DNA of 64,000 nt from Volvox africanus (Eukaryota > Chlorophyta > Chlorophyceae > Chlamydomonadales > Volvocaceae): NCBI GenBank assembly GCA_030268105.1, contig BSDZ01000078.1, positions 3,709,001-3,773,000 on the forward strand, in the 5' to 3' direction. The position numbers were made by a program, and so were the translations under genes. Below, in pieces: positions 20,601-32,778 of this stretch. The notes under the pieces are model-generated. The model was not told where the DNA came from and searched no databases. It was given only the letters and a program-made list of their open reading frames with translations. Every line of letters begins with the position of its first letter. The first letter of the stretch is position 1.

Positions 20601-23594
20601 AGCGCTTGCGCCACAGCTGCATTATTCCATCTGAGGCGCGACCCACCAGGCTCACGGTGGTGGCAGCGCAGGCGCAACCAGCGGCGGTGCCCCCGGCGTC
20701 GGGAGCCATCGTTGCTGCCGCGTCGTCCGCCGCTGGCCCTCCCATGTCGGCCATGAAGAAGCGACCACGGCGTGCCGCCCGGGCGGCTCTCCAGGCCAAG
20801 AAGGCGCTCCAGGAGGCAATGGCCACGAGGCAGACCCCAAAGACGCCCCACAGCACGCCCAGCGCGATCTTGTACCTGCGGCGTAGATTGCGAGGGCGGC
20901 TTACGCCTTAGTAACATGCATGTGTTTGCGAGGCAAAGAAGCGGTAACATCCCCACGGAGTATGGGTTGGACAACTACGTCTCTGCAGCATACAGAAAGG
21001 TGAAGCAAGTTCTACATCCCGAACTTGCTCCCTGGCTATTCTTCACAGGTAGGAGTCTAGTGGCAGGATGTGATCGGGTTGATGCATCGCGTAAACCTCC
21101 CCGCTGGTGGACCAGAAGCTCATTTCACCATCCTTCGGTAATGCACAACGTCCATCCACGGCCCTACCCGGCGAATTACCACAGCTCCAACAGTGCAGGA
21201 ACGTGATTAGTCCATGCACATATCTCGCCCACAAGCGAATTGCTGCAACTCCATGCTCATGCTCCGTACAACGCCTCCACCCCAAACCCGTACATGATCA
21301 GCACCAGGCGGAACTCCCCAAACTCCAAAAACATATTGGTGACCCCAATCCTTGCCTGCCATATTTGGCTACGAAACAATCCCACATGCGCCGACCCACC
21401 CGTACGCGCCGCACAGGTTGCCACTGCCGTTGCCACCACCAGGGTCGCTATTTGAATATGGCCCTGCCCAGGCTGCGATCCCAGGGTTGCCCTGTAGTAG
21501 CAAGGTGGCCATGCCAGAGCTCGCGGGCGATATGCTGCTCTGCTCCGCACGCAACTGTATGCGCAGGTTGTTCTTCACGCAGCTGTCGTAAACATACCCA
21601 CGGTCCACTGGTCCCTCGAGCCAATTATTTCTCAGGTCTGCCACTAACGTCGCCGACTGAGACTGACTCTCTGTTGGGGTCAGCTTTGTCGCCTGCACCG
21701 CACGGCGTCGATTAGCCGGCGACAGCGACGTTCCCGGTAGCGGAGGCAGCGCAGTGGCACCCTGCCCTATGACAACGCCGCGCCACGACACTGGCAGTGT
21801 GCCGGAGAGGGCATTATTAGAGAGGTTCAGGTATGCCAGCCTCATGGTACCCCATTCTGTTGGCATCGATCCCGCCAGATTGTTGTTACCCAGGTCCAGC
21901 ACCCGCAGGTAACGTAGCTGCGCCAGCTGTGGCGGCAATCCACCGGTGACGCGGCACCCCTGCACGCGCAGCTCCTGCAAGAAGGGGGTCAATGCCGCCA
22001 GGCCCACTGGCAGGCCACCCAGCAGGGCGCTGCCCGTGTGGCAGCGGAAGGTAAGAGATCGGACAGCCGGCAGCTGCGTGAGCCCGCCACCCCCGGCATC
22101 CTGCAAGCTGTTCGGCACAACCAGGTCGGTGAAGATATCCACAGTCAAGTTAACATATACCGAGGACTCGTTACTGGCATGGTACCGTAACTGGCTTGTG
22201 CTGCAATACACGAGCTCGCCGCACAGTAGCCGGTCCAGCTGCTCCACCTCTTGCCCAGTGCGGACGAACATACCCACACACGGAGTATTGGTGAACTGGA
22301 TCATGGGCACGTCAGAAAGAAGGCTGCTGCTGGCACCGCTGCGGGTAAGGAGGCCATGATAGTTGGAAAAGCCGGCACAGGTGCTGCCGGCGCTGCATTG
22401 ATTGGCAAGTGCGGAGTTGTTGGAGCAGTTACTGCAGGGCCTCGCCGACGGTATAAAATCTGTAGCCGCGCTGGGGTCCAGGGTGCGCTGTGGAATAAAG
22501 AGGTAACCGCTGATGCGGGGGCAGCTGCGCTGCGGGGCGGACTTCTCATAAATGCCGTAGCAGCGGGTGCTAGCGGAATAATTCACCTCCGTCCAATAGC
22601 TCGATACCGGTATCTGGTATAAGAGATCTGTACTGACGCCTGTGTTCTGGAAGCCGGCGCAAGTGGCCAGCCCGGAGCAGCGGGAGGCCATCAACACCAT
22701 GTCGCTAGCGGCCTCCTGCCGCGCTCCGTAACAGTCCGGCAGCATGCTCCATGGAGTGCCGTCAACAACAAGCCAACGATCTGAATCATTAACAATTTGG
22801 GCCCGATGGAAATTGTAGCCAGGAAGTTTGACGCACCCTTCCTCGTCCCTGCTGACCGTCTCTGGAACAGAGCATGACTCATAGGCTATCGGCGGCACGA
22901 CGGTGCAATTCGTGTGGCACACCTCCGAGTCGCTGCTGACCGTGTTTGAAACTGAGCACGACTCAGACTCTAACGGCGCAAATGTGCGATTCGCTTGGCA
23001 AATTCGTGGAGTTAGGAAGCTGTAATGGGAACAGTTAGATGCGGCCGAGACAGCGAATGTTAGCGAGGTGAACTGTTGTCTTGGTAGCAAGTCCTTCTCT
23101 CCGGCTACGCACTGTCCCATTGGCGAGCTCCTCCAAATACAGTCTACTAATTGACAGCACCTAAAATAGCGCTTAATGGGACAGCATTTGACGTAGCGCG
23201 AGTCGTCGTCGAGACGCGCCTCGGACTCCACTATACCATTGCTGCACCCGAGAAAAGAGCTCTGCCATTGGCAATTCTGTTGAGGTGCGAGGTACCAGAC
23301 GGGTTCCTTCACTAGTGTGGCGCTTTTGCCACAGGCTGGGCTCCCGGCAGGAGTGAAGGTGCAGGACACGCAGCTCTTTGTCCGCGGCCGCAACTGAGGT
23401 ATACCATCAATGCCCACACCGCAGACACCCAAATAGGGCTCCTTCGATAGCTCTGGATTTTGCTCGAAGTGAACAAATTCCGTCGCGGTGTATCCGCAAC
23501 TTGGAGCCGACTCGTAATAGGTGGACTGGATACTGGGAGCATATATAACAGCGGCTGCTGCTAAATACAGCAGCAGGCGCAACAACGGCAGCAT
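17684..23594 (-). CDS. LRR/Cys-rich ectodomain protein with multi-pass membrane domain and disordered tail
   Basis: Model of about 1,623 aa: 23594-21396, 21355-21270, 20875-20291, 20245-20054, 20002-19817, 19557-18153, 17902-17684. Residues 1-25 are a signal peptide (LLRLLLYLAAAAVIY). A Cys-rich region follows, with two copies of a repeat ending in CAGFxNxG (about residues 260-340 and 370-430) and a row of N-glycosylation sites. LRRs lie near 560-640 (LRVLDLGNNNLAGSMPTEWG), ending in the receptor-like QGNPG...NLCG. The next exons encode hydrophobic helices (LVLIMYGFGVEALYKIALG; LAFLVVTQVVISAAVVASLA; TSIILSLGDMLIAAAKL) and an E-x3-Q segment (APAESVTQSIVYARLNQ) faintly like XK-related proteins. 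The tail is about 540 residues of Ser/Pro/Ala-rich cytosolic sequence. The first junction is the weak point: the LRR frame hits TAG at 21369, and continuity needs a 40-nt intron (21395-21356) or a frameshift. Otherwise these are two genes. Confidence 0.6.
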
Positions 23595-25371
23595 GTACCT
23601 ACAAGCAACGAGTAGCTTTGCGGTTTGGGAAGGAAAAATTGGAGGTAGGCCTCAGCCCAGCGTACCGTTCTTGCACAATCCGTCAATATAATAGACCAAT
23701 GCGCAGAAATGCTCCGTTCATATATTCCTACTTAAAAAAGGCTGTCGTGACCTCGGTCACCACCATGTTCCAGCTGAATGCCTCACCCCTTGACACCCGG
23801 TGTGTCCTCATTCGTGCTCTTGGGAAGAAGGTGAATATGAGCCCCGTTGTGCGATCATCCTGCTTGTCCCACGGGGCCCCGCAGGGCCCCTGCTGGAGAA
23901 CGCCTCCGCTGCTCCTTGGCGCCGAGCTTGGCCAGCGCTCAAATGGCCGCCAAAGCTGTGCAAAGTTATGATAATAATCCTACACCTATTGTATCCCCAG
24001 AGTATAGCGACTGTGTAGCATGTTTGTCGCTGCGGTGCGTGTTCGCTAAGAGGTGCCAAAGACCACTCCCGAAAAAGGGCCTCTCTCTGCCCTGAAGCTC
24101 ACAGAATCTCACAGCATGTAAATTAGCGTAATCCTTTAGGCTCAGTAGTCTACCGTTAGCTCCAAAGGGTGGTCCGGGCCGTGCCACTCCCAAGCTTTAC
24201 AGGTACGACTCTTGACGTACGCTGCCTTCGAGCAAGCGATATAAACAACGCGACGGCAATGTGTAATATTCGTGTAACTTAAAGTTGAGTACGGCTGAAC
24301 ATTAGAGAATAGCTGCGATACGACTCGACACAAGCGACATCAGGGCTAGAAGCTATCTGATTTGTGCTCCTATGAAGCTTTCCGTTCATTCCAAAGGATG
24401 ACAATCTACTTGGAAGGTAACACCAGCCCAATATCAAAAGTCAAGGATAAAGATGGTGAGGTGGAGGGCTGTAAAGGGAACTTTCATCAGGTCTCGCCGT
24501 CTCTTCCATACCGTTGTAACAAAACGTGCAACTATCCACGAAATACGTAGGTGACGTTTCGCTTCAGGATCGGCAGCCTGGTTATCATCACGTAATCAAA
24601 GCGCAATAAACTGTTTGCGCGAACTCGGGCTGGATCAGCCCTGTTCGTGCCGTTCTAAATTTAAAGCACCCTAGATCAAGCACTGGAACGGTGGGAACGC
24701 CATATGATTAACTTCACTCATCTCGTTACATGATTATTTGCCGACTTGAGGGCACGGACCCGTACGGACGAGCTTGAGGATCAACTCGCGTGGTGCAAAA
24801 TAGCGTCAGTCCGTTTCTGGAAGCCATACCATAAAATTGACCAAGATCATCATCCTGCACGCGACACCAATGGCAGTCGCCAATGACAAGGTCTACGCAC
24901 ACACGCTTCCGGATTTGCCACGCGGGACACCCTCCCCAACCGCGTACTCGGGTGATCTTTACAATACTTTACGGGCACTTAGCCGTTCATTACGTATTGA
25001 CTTCATACCTGATCCTTATCAACAACTTATTTCCCTCTTGGGCCCAAATACGCATTATGAACTGTGCACCTCTCATCACCTGCTCAACCACAAAGTGCTG
25101 TCTTACCAAAGTGCCTGGCTTCATCATCAACACCGGTCTAACCAGCTTGAATTAGCCCGTTGCTCCCGATGCAACATTTTAACCATCTCAACGCCCATAA
25201 GGAGCGCCTGGCCAGGACAGGTCACGTCCCCCAGTCGCAGGCACAAAACAGTCATGGCAGCCGACTCTGCATCGGATTGCCATGGATGAGCTCATGTTGC
25301 ATGGCTGCCGTGGCGTCGTGTCGGTCTTGGAGGACAGCCTGTGTGTGGGTCAGATATTACGCTGCACGGTG
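23595..25371. other. 1.8 kb intergenic, no gene seen
   Basis: Upstream region of the LRR gene and downstream region of CASP. The open frames present (for example 24837-25289 plus) have poor composition and no splice support. No RNA gene or repeat array recognised. Confidence 0.5.
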
Positions 25372-28300
25372 TTAACTGTGCCGGGATGTCGGTGCAGCAA
25401 AGTCCGACATTTTGTCGGGGATCCAGACACACGCAATCACGCTGGCTAGGGTCTCCGTCGCTTCCTGGTACCGTGACCCCTACACGGCAACGCTGGTTGT
25501 CCAAACACTGACCCAAAACTAGTCCTTGTTCTTAATACCTTGAGAGCAGCATCCCAGCCTGTTCCCCACCGTACCTGCGTATGCGAGTAGAGCTGGTGGC
25601 TTGAGTGGTGGGTCATGCGCACGAGGCTCGCGAACACCAGCGCATGCATCAGCGCCAGATACATGAACGCAAACATGCGTGCCGCTGAGTTGCCGTAAAC
25701 CAGCTGGGACAGCATGTACATGGCCTGCAAGTGGGTTAGAAGGACGTGCACAGCAAGCTTTCAAAACGTGATGGCATGGGCTTGTCTTCCCATGTCGTCA
25801 TGGTGGACAATGTAGGGTGAATCACTGCTGAGCAACACTCTCGTGTCCACTCACCCTGTCGACGAGGCCCATTGCGCTCTTCTGCCGCTCCTTCTGCTGT
25901 TCTTTGAATTCTCTGAAGGGGTTGATGCCCTCATCGTAAATCTTGCCGTAACGGCGTTCCACCTCGGCTCCCGCCTCTACGTCTGCTCCTTTGCCAGCTT
26001 TTCCGTCCCCAGCAGGGGTGGTCCGGGAATGGACATACCTGCAATCCGGCAGGCATCCGACCAACAGCCGTCTGGTACGCATCATTAGACGCGAAGCTTC
26101 CTTAATCCAGATCATGCCAGGGTATTCGTCACCATAGACATAACCTTGGTGACACCTTACCTGAGCCGCTCTATTAATGCTAAGTTGTCCGCCTTGGCAG
26201 CCGCTGCCGCGCTCTTTGTGGCCGCCAGCTCAGCCCGCAGCCGTGTGAGCTCCTCCTCCAGGTCGTGTACACGCGCACGGAAACGATCCCTCTGTGCACA
26301 CAGCACCCGCACCATGCTGGCGTCCCCATCGTCCGTGTCTCCGCTCGCAGAGGCAACCAAACCTACAGAGTGGGCCTGTCATGAGCTGCAGTGTCCGGAA
26401 GCTCGTTTGTGCCCGATAGCGAAAAGCTGGGCCACAAGCTTTATCAGTCAACCGCAAAACCGGCACCCACCCGCAACATTTGGCGACGAGGCCGAGCCAC
26501 CCGGTGCACCAGCTCCGGCCGCCAGCCGCGCCTCCGCTGCCCTACTTGCGAGAAGGTCCTCTTCCAATTGGCGCACCAGGGCTACCTATGATCGGCACAT
26601 TTCCAAGGCGGCACCGCGCCAGCACCTTGTCAGACGACACGAGGATGTCGCTAAGAAAACACTGGTCGTGAATTAGGCACTGCCTCTACAGACAGCACTA
26701 ATTACACATACTCTCTGTAAGTGCGAACGACTACCGGTGCGAACCGCAGCAGCCTTCTGCAGCCATCTCAATGCCGCACGAGCCACCAGACCGAGGTACG
26801 GACACTCACTTGCTCCGCCAGCTGTGCTTCCAGTTCGGCAGCATGCACAAGCGCCGCGTCGGCCTCCTGCCGCACGTCAACCACACGCAACTTGGCCATG
26901 GTCAGCTCGTGCTCCAGGTGACGGTTTTTAGCCAGCAGCATTGCCTCTAGGGATCCTACGGCGCCCAACCCGCTGCCGCGGCCACTAGCCCCGACGCCCG
27001 CACCACCCCCTGCATTTGCCCCTGCGGCCGTGGATACTGCTGTAATCGCTGCCGTCGTTGCATCATCATCGACGTCCAGCGTGTTATAGCCAATGGCTTG
27101 CAGCACCCGAAGCTGTGCACGGAGCTCCTCCAGCTGCGGAATGGTCGCAAGCAAACAAGGTCGAACCCTGAACATGTAAGCCTCATGCGGGCAGAGGCAT
27201 GTCCTGGCAAACATCATTACAGGGAGCTACGACACGGAAATGCAAGTAGAAAGCGCCTGCGGTTTGATGGCATCGTATGACAACTGTGAAGAGGTTACTT
27301 CTTGCGATGGCCATGACAACCTGCCGCGCCTGTCTACCAGCCCCGGGGAAGGACTGTCACCCACTGCAACACGCTTCAAGTTTCACAAAGCCAGGTACTT
27401 CCGGACGAAGTTAGTTAAGCCTGGGGTTCACCGAACCCTGGAGTATGCAGATGATGCCAATACAAGAGGCAGGCCGAAGGAAACCGGATCCACGTGGTGC
27501 ACGGCGTCACGAGCTGCTAACCTGCAAAGGCGTTGGTCGCGCAGCCAGCTCGGCTTCCAATGCCGCTGCGTGCTGTTCCGTAGCTGCCAGAGTGGACTTG
27601 AGGCCCTCTAACCGCGCCTCCAACATCTCGCGTACTTCCTCGGACTCTGCACGCACCGCCGCCTGTAAAAAGCACAGGGTCGCCCGTCCAGCACATGACG
27701 GTATAAACATGCAATTGCCATCGGGCCGCTGCTTCTTGCCTCATGCTGCCCGACATCTAAGTTCATGCTGATTAATTCGGCATCAATCGCGCTCGTGTCA
27801 TCAGCATAAAGTTTCAGCTGACACCTCAATCACCTGAATGGCCATGTTGAAGCGTACCTCATCCTCTACCCTCTTTCCTTGCAAGGGCAAATCCCGCAAG
27901 TCCCCTTGCCACAGCAGTCGCACGAGTGTCCACCAAGCTTTGGGAAACCTACGAGTTCATGCCTCAAACGGAAAGCCAACTCTCGCTGAACTCCAAGTTC
28001 TGTCCGCAGCGTCTCCTCTATGCTTGCTGCCGCCGCCGCGGCCGTCCCGCCAAAACCGCTACTGCCACCCAGTGCAAAGGCGGCATCATGTTGCAGTTTC
28101 GCCACAAGAGTTTCCTTCTCACGCTCCAGGGCAGCCAGTCGCTCCTGGACAAGGAACAATCCATTAAGGTAGTAAGCACGTATGCGTCATGAACACAAGC
28201 AGTGATACTCCGGATTTGACATAAGACCCAACATATGACATGCCAACAACACACAATTTATGTGATTATGGATGCAACAATTTCACAGGTACGGCATATC

Positions 28301-29487
28301 CGTTTTGTGTGCCCTCCCAAAAATTTGCATCCCAAGACAGTGCAATTGTGCGAACCCCAAAAGGTGATTACAGCGCCGCGTGGATTGCAGTGTCCACCGG
28401 TCATCTACCTTTCCCGTTATGACAGTGTAGCAGTGCTCCATCGCCCACGACTGCTTGTCGTGTCAGACGCCGTTCGCACCTGCGCTCGCTCTAGTTCTGC
28501 AGATGCCAGCTCCAGTTCCGCCTGCCGGCCCATGCGCTCCTCCTCCGACTGCGACTGGATCGCAAACAGCTGATTCTCGGCGCCTGTGTAAAGCTTCTGC
28601 ATGGCGAGTAGGCTCGCCTGCGCTTGGCTCAGCATGGCCTCCAGCTCCTCCTCACGGCTCTGCATGGCCGCCAAACGTGCTGCATCTGCTTCCGCCACAG
28701 CACGCTGGCGGACCTGCGAAGGGCCGCAAGGCTTGGCCAGCTTATGGTGTGTCTCGTTGTTGGCTTGTGGGCTTCACTGAGTAATGGTATGACTGGGTAG
28801 AGTGTGTCGTCTTGCTGCTAAGGCCCAATAAACACACAAAGTACGGGACTATGCCGCAAGAGCGTACTCAAATACCCGGCGGTAAGCCGCATCGCTTCAC
28901 GAATGCGTATGGCTTCCCCATCCCCATCGTGGCGGCAGCCGGTGCCCCAAGGTTACCTCCTGAAGCTCTTTGTCCCTCTCTTCGCTGTGAGCCTCCAGGG
29001 CTCGGACCTTTTCCTCCAGCTTGCGTACAGTGAGGTCCTGGTTCCTTATTTGCGCTGCCTCTGCCTTATATTCTGCTAACTCGGTCGCCATTTTCTTGCA
29101 CTGTGCCTCAAGGTCCGTGGCACGGGAAGCGTTCTCAAACGCCATTGCAAGCGCCGGAGCGGGGTCGGGTGCCTCGTACAGCTTCTGGTATAGGTCAAGG
29201 AAAGCTGTTTCGCCGTGCTTCGCCCGCTTTGTCAAACGGTCTATTTCCTCTTGGTACTGCTTAAGCAGGGTCCCAACCGTCCTGCTCACAGCCTCGTTAT
29301 TTCTCTTAAACTCGCGGGTTGTTTCGGCAAGCTTGCGTCTGTTCTGCATCGACTCCTCCTGGTGCTCCGCGACTTTTAGGCCGATTTCATCAAGCTTAGT
29401 GCGGATCCTTTCAAGGTCAAATTCTCTCCAAAAGTTACAAACTACGGATAACGGGGACACTATTGCGTCTTGGTTATCGGAGGTCAT
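25372..29487 (-). CDS. CASP: protein CASP (CUX1-related golgin)
   Basis: Eleven exons, all in phase: 29487-28957, 28713-28480, 28144-27953, 27872-27834, 27662-27522, 27133-26810, 26585-26471, 26362-26161, 26038-25855, 25724-25575, 25479-25372; about 739 aa, close to the roughly 680-690 of animal and plant CASP. The N-terminus carries family hallmarks (FDLERIRTKLDEIGLKVAEH, YQEEIDRLTKRAKHGE, LYEAPDPAPALA). The middle is a long coiled coil (LEELRAQLRVLQAIGYN; QRDRFRARVHDLEEELTRL), then KIYDEGINPFREF and a C-terminal membrane anchor (FAFMYLALMHALVFASLVRM). CASP is a tail-anchored golgin that acts at the Golgi in retrograde tethering. Exons 3/4 (acceptor AAAG) and the final 35-residue exon after a GTGTAG acceptor are the least certain; the family assignment is secure. 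Confidence 0.92.
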
Positions 29488-30609
29488 GGTGCCGATCGAG
29501 ACTGTTACAATGAGAACTGAGACCTTTTTAAGCGGGGTCCAGTGCTAGTCAAACAATACACGGATAATACAGCTACCCTTCCGGCCGAAATGCAAATTTT
29601 AGTTTTGACTACTATGCTGCCATTATACTTGTGGCATATCAGACGCATTATTGACAACTATGACTGCTGCAAATGCATTCTTGTTCATGTTATTTTGTAA
29701 GGCTACAAGGTGCGGATCCCTCATTCGACCCGCCCGTACTATAAGCATCGCCGTACTATAAGGGTCGTACAGCAGCGGTTTCATTTTACGCACATGGTTG
29801 GTCAGTCAAAAGCGACACATGGCAAAAATCACTTGCGTCTTGAGCTCATGTATTTGGAAGCCATATTAGCGCATTGCTTGAGCTCAAAAAGAGTAGTAGC
29901 CTTGCAATAGTATTGGCCCTTTTGGACATTCTTGGTGGCCTTAGGACATCCTCCTCTCTCCGACATAGCAAACAAACAGGCAACGAAATGTAGACAATTA
30001 GAGATGCAGACAACATCATTATTCGCCAAATAGGCCTGCACGAAACGTCTACACCTACCGTCCTAGCCCACTCTTGAAAACGCATTGGGTTTGTTTGCCC
30101 AACCTGAACTAATCCATGATACCCGTGCATCGCGTTGCGTAACGCAGCCCAAATTACAGGGCCATCGCACCCCCATTATACGTTCTGCAATTATACATAA
30201 CATCCACACCAATGGTTGGACATGAAAGCAGGTTTTTGCCAGTGCAATGCCATGCCCGGTTTGTTAACCACACATCGACCACATTCTTCGTTTGGACAAA
30301 GACAATTGCTGTTCTTTCATGCTCTGCAAACAAGAAAACGCTGACAGCTGGAACAGGACTTAACAAACCGTGGATTATACAAGGTTATATTATAGGAATA
30401 TTAAGGCTACGACTAAATACCCATGTAAACTCCTGCCATAAAAACACTTAACCCATCGACAGCTGGCCCCAAACAAACCCTTGCTACGGCATACCCGAAT
30501 GAAAAGCAACCTGATTCACTAGGGACCGCCACTGTGCCGACTATGAGTAGTCGTGTGAGCGGGCTTCTGACAGGCACCACCATGTGTTCCTGCACACCTC
30601 GTCCGCTTG
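29488..30609. other. 1.1 kb intergenic, no gene seen
   Basis: CASP promoter side and 3' flank of the next minus gene. It includes a direct repeat of CCGTACTATAAG (about 29734-29760). No coding frame with splice support. Confidence 0.5.
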
Positions 30610-32166
30610 TTAACGCTCACCGCTAGAGTCCGAGTCTAATAACTCAATGCACTCTGTATCCGAGCCTGCAACATCGCCAGGCGGATCGCCAAGGATAACG
30701 AACACATCCGGAATCTGCCCAGAAACACTCGGCATCTTGCAAATTTTCCCTTCCACCTCCGGAACCTTGCGTGCCGCAAAAGCTCCTAGTGCCGCCAGAA
30801 CCGCGCTTCTGATCGCTGTGCCCACCGCCGACCTTGACGGCCCCGAGGCAGCAGGCACTGGTGCAGAAGTAGAGGGTCCGGCACCAGCCCCACTTTTCCC
30901 GAGGGCAGCTGCGCAGATGCCGCAGTGATCAGGGCCCTCGTCGCAGGCAATCCATCCTTCACGCTGCAGTGCCAGAGCTGTGTCCCCCGCCGCCGCTGCA
31001 AGAGCCGCGCACTCTTCTCCTAGGTGCTCCCAAAACTGCATCGTGCCCTTGCTTGGATACCAACTGCGGCAACGGAAAACATTTTCACGAACAATGGAAG
31101 GTTATTCGCAGCAGTGTATCTGGATACGGATTGACATATCAACGCAACAATCGCGCGGTTTTCCTTTTCCATGACGAGGAGAGTTATAGATAATCCTGTT
31201 ACAGTTTCTGCATGTCAGAACGCAGTGCTAAGTAGAGCCGATGGGGACCCTAGAATGACTCGCCACTGACCGTCCTCCACACATCATACTTACCGGTGAC
31301 ATTTGCACTCCAGCTCGGCCAGCTTCACGAGAGGGGCCTTATGGTCACCAGCAGCGAACAAGGCGCGGTAACATGCGAACGCCGAGATGCACCTAAAGAC
31401 ACTACTTCCGGGGCCGCCACCTGCGCGGCTGGATTTGCCGATGGCGGCAGGCTGGAAGCGGTCATGTAAGTAATCCGGCGGCCGCTCTGTCAGTGGCATA
31501 TCATCCGCGGCTTTCGCAGCTTCAAATTCCTGCAATGACTCCTTCATGGCCAACCGCACGTCGTCAATCTCGTCCTGCACCTCCATGTTGCAGGCCAGCC
31601 AGACTTGTGCCTCTTCTAACCATGTTTGCACCAGCGCCGCGGCCCCCGTGCCATCCGTCTGGCCCAAAACCGACTCCTGAGTCTCCTTCAGGGCATGCAC
31701 AGCTGTTTTGAGCTCAAGGCCGGTTAGCTGCGAGAGCTGTGCAGCTGCTTTCTGGATGTCCGGAAATATGGGCTTCGCCAGACTGTCCGAACTACTTCCG
31801 TCCTCAGCTTCGCTATGCTCTGAGTTGTCGGCCGAATCCTGAACGTCGGATTCGCCTCCAGGCTCTGTGTGTGCTGCTGTGGCATGAGGTGCATTCCTTG
31901 CTGCTACTGCATGGTGAGGGTGTCCGCGATCCGCTATCCCCGAGCCTTCATGCTGCAGGGAGCCTTGGATGTCTGCATGTGCATGGTGAGTTACGTACAC
32001 GTCGATGCCAGCAGGGGGACCTTCGGGACTTCTTGGCATCGCATGTCTCACCGTCCTCGGACGTAGCTTCGCTGCTCCGCACGTCTTCAGGCAAGGCGGC
32101 TCTCTTCCGCCGCTTAGTCTGTCGAGGCTTGGGCGAGGCAACAGCTGTAGCTCCACGCTTCTTCAT
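30610..32166 (-). CDS. 379-aa protein, basic N-terminus and acidic segments, family not recognised
   Basis: Three exons in phase: 32166-32052, 31864-31294, 31063-30610, with donors G|GTGAGA and CG|GTAAGT and acceptors ACACAG and GCCGCAG. The first 25 residues contain a bipartite-like nuclear localisation signal (KPRQTKRRKRAALP). An acidic Ser-rich stretch follows (DVQDSADNSEHSEAEDGSSS), then a helical region (about residues 90-150, QLSQLTGLELKTAVHALKET) resembling a small UBA/CUE-type helical domain, and a compact region with Trp and Cys (LECKCHRWYPSK, MQFWEHLGEECAAL, CDEGPDHCGIC). The C-terminus ends in an acidic tail (ECIELLDSDSSGER), a possible SUMO-interacting sequence. A nuclear protein with protein-interaction modules is an inference; I do not recognise the family. 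Confidence 0.8.
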
Positions 32167-32456
32167 CTCCCATAGAAAACGCTGCCTTCCGCTCCACCTC
32201 GCCGTTGAACACTTCTAGGCTACGCAGAGCACCGCACAGCATCCGAACAGGAAACCTACACGCAGCTGTCACCCTCTCTACAGTTCCTGAGCTTATGAAA
32301 GCATTTCCTGGGTCGCCATCGATCCCAAGTTATTATTGCGCCAAACACTAAAAGAAATTATTATTTAAGCCTCAACCAAGCCACTCTGCTATTTGACAGT
32401 GCCTAATGGTGCATATACTCAAATTTCGTTCATATGCATTCTAGTTTGGAAGATGT
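32167..32456. promoter_or_regulatory. 5' flank of the 379-aa gene
   Basis: A 290-base gap between two minus-strand genes. An acceptor-like TGCGTGTAG at about 32256 suggests a leader intron; the sequence after it is not open in the frame of the start codon and is probably 5' UTR. Confidence 0.3.
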
Positions 32457-32778
32457 TCACCCATCTCTCGCATGTACGTCTTGCTCCGCATTCGCATCAA
32501 CCAGAGCTCTGAACTCCTGCAATATCGCTAGTGACTCTTGAAGTATTGCATTGTTTTTAACTGGAAGTGAGATGTGTGAAGGCGGAGCCTGCACTTCTCG
32601 AGCAGTAGGTGGGTTCTGTCTGCCAGGCTCTAGGACTCCCTCAGTACGTTGCACCTGCAGTCGGAGCTGCTCTTATGTCAAACTAACTATTCAAAACTTT
32701 TAACACAGTACCTCTTGGGACACCTGATACGTTAACACTGACCTGGTTCCCCGTTCCAGCTTGCTGTTGAGGCTGCAT
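32457..32778 (-). CDS. 81-aa small protein, unrecognised
   Basis: Two exons: 32778-32743 (MQPQQQAGTGNQ, donor CAG|GTCAGT) and 32666-32457 (acceptor AGAGCAG), joined in phase 0 across a 76-nt intron. An alternative acceptor CTGCAG 12 bases in keeps the frame. The protein is hydrophilic with one predicted amphipathic helix (NNAILQESLAILQEFRALVD), as in small subunits of larger assemblies. A GTGAAC overlapping the stop region could be a further donor, so a longer product is possible. No family assigned. Confidence 0.5.

Noticed and set aside
24837..25289. 150-aa plus open frame next to CASP
   Set aside because: Composition resembles random sequence, and it lies in the 3' flank of a well-supported gene.
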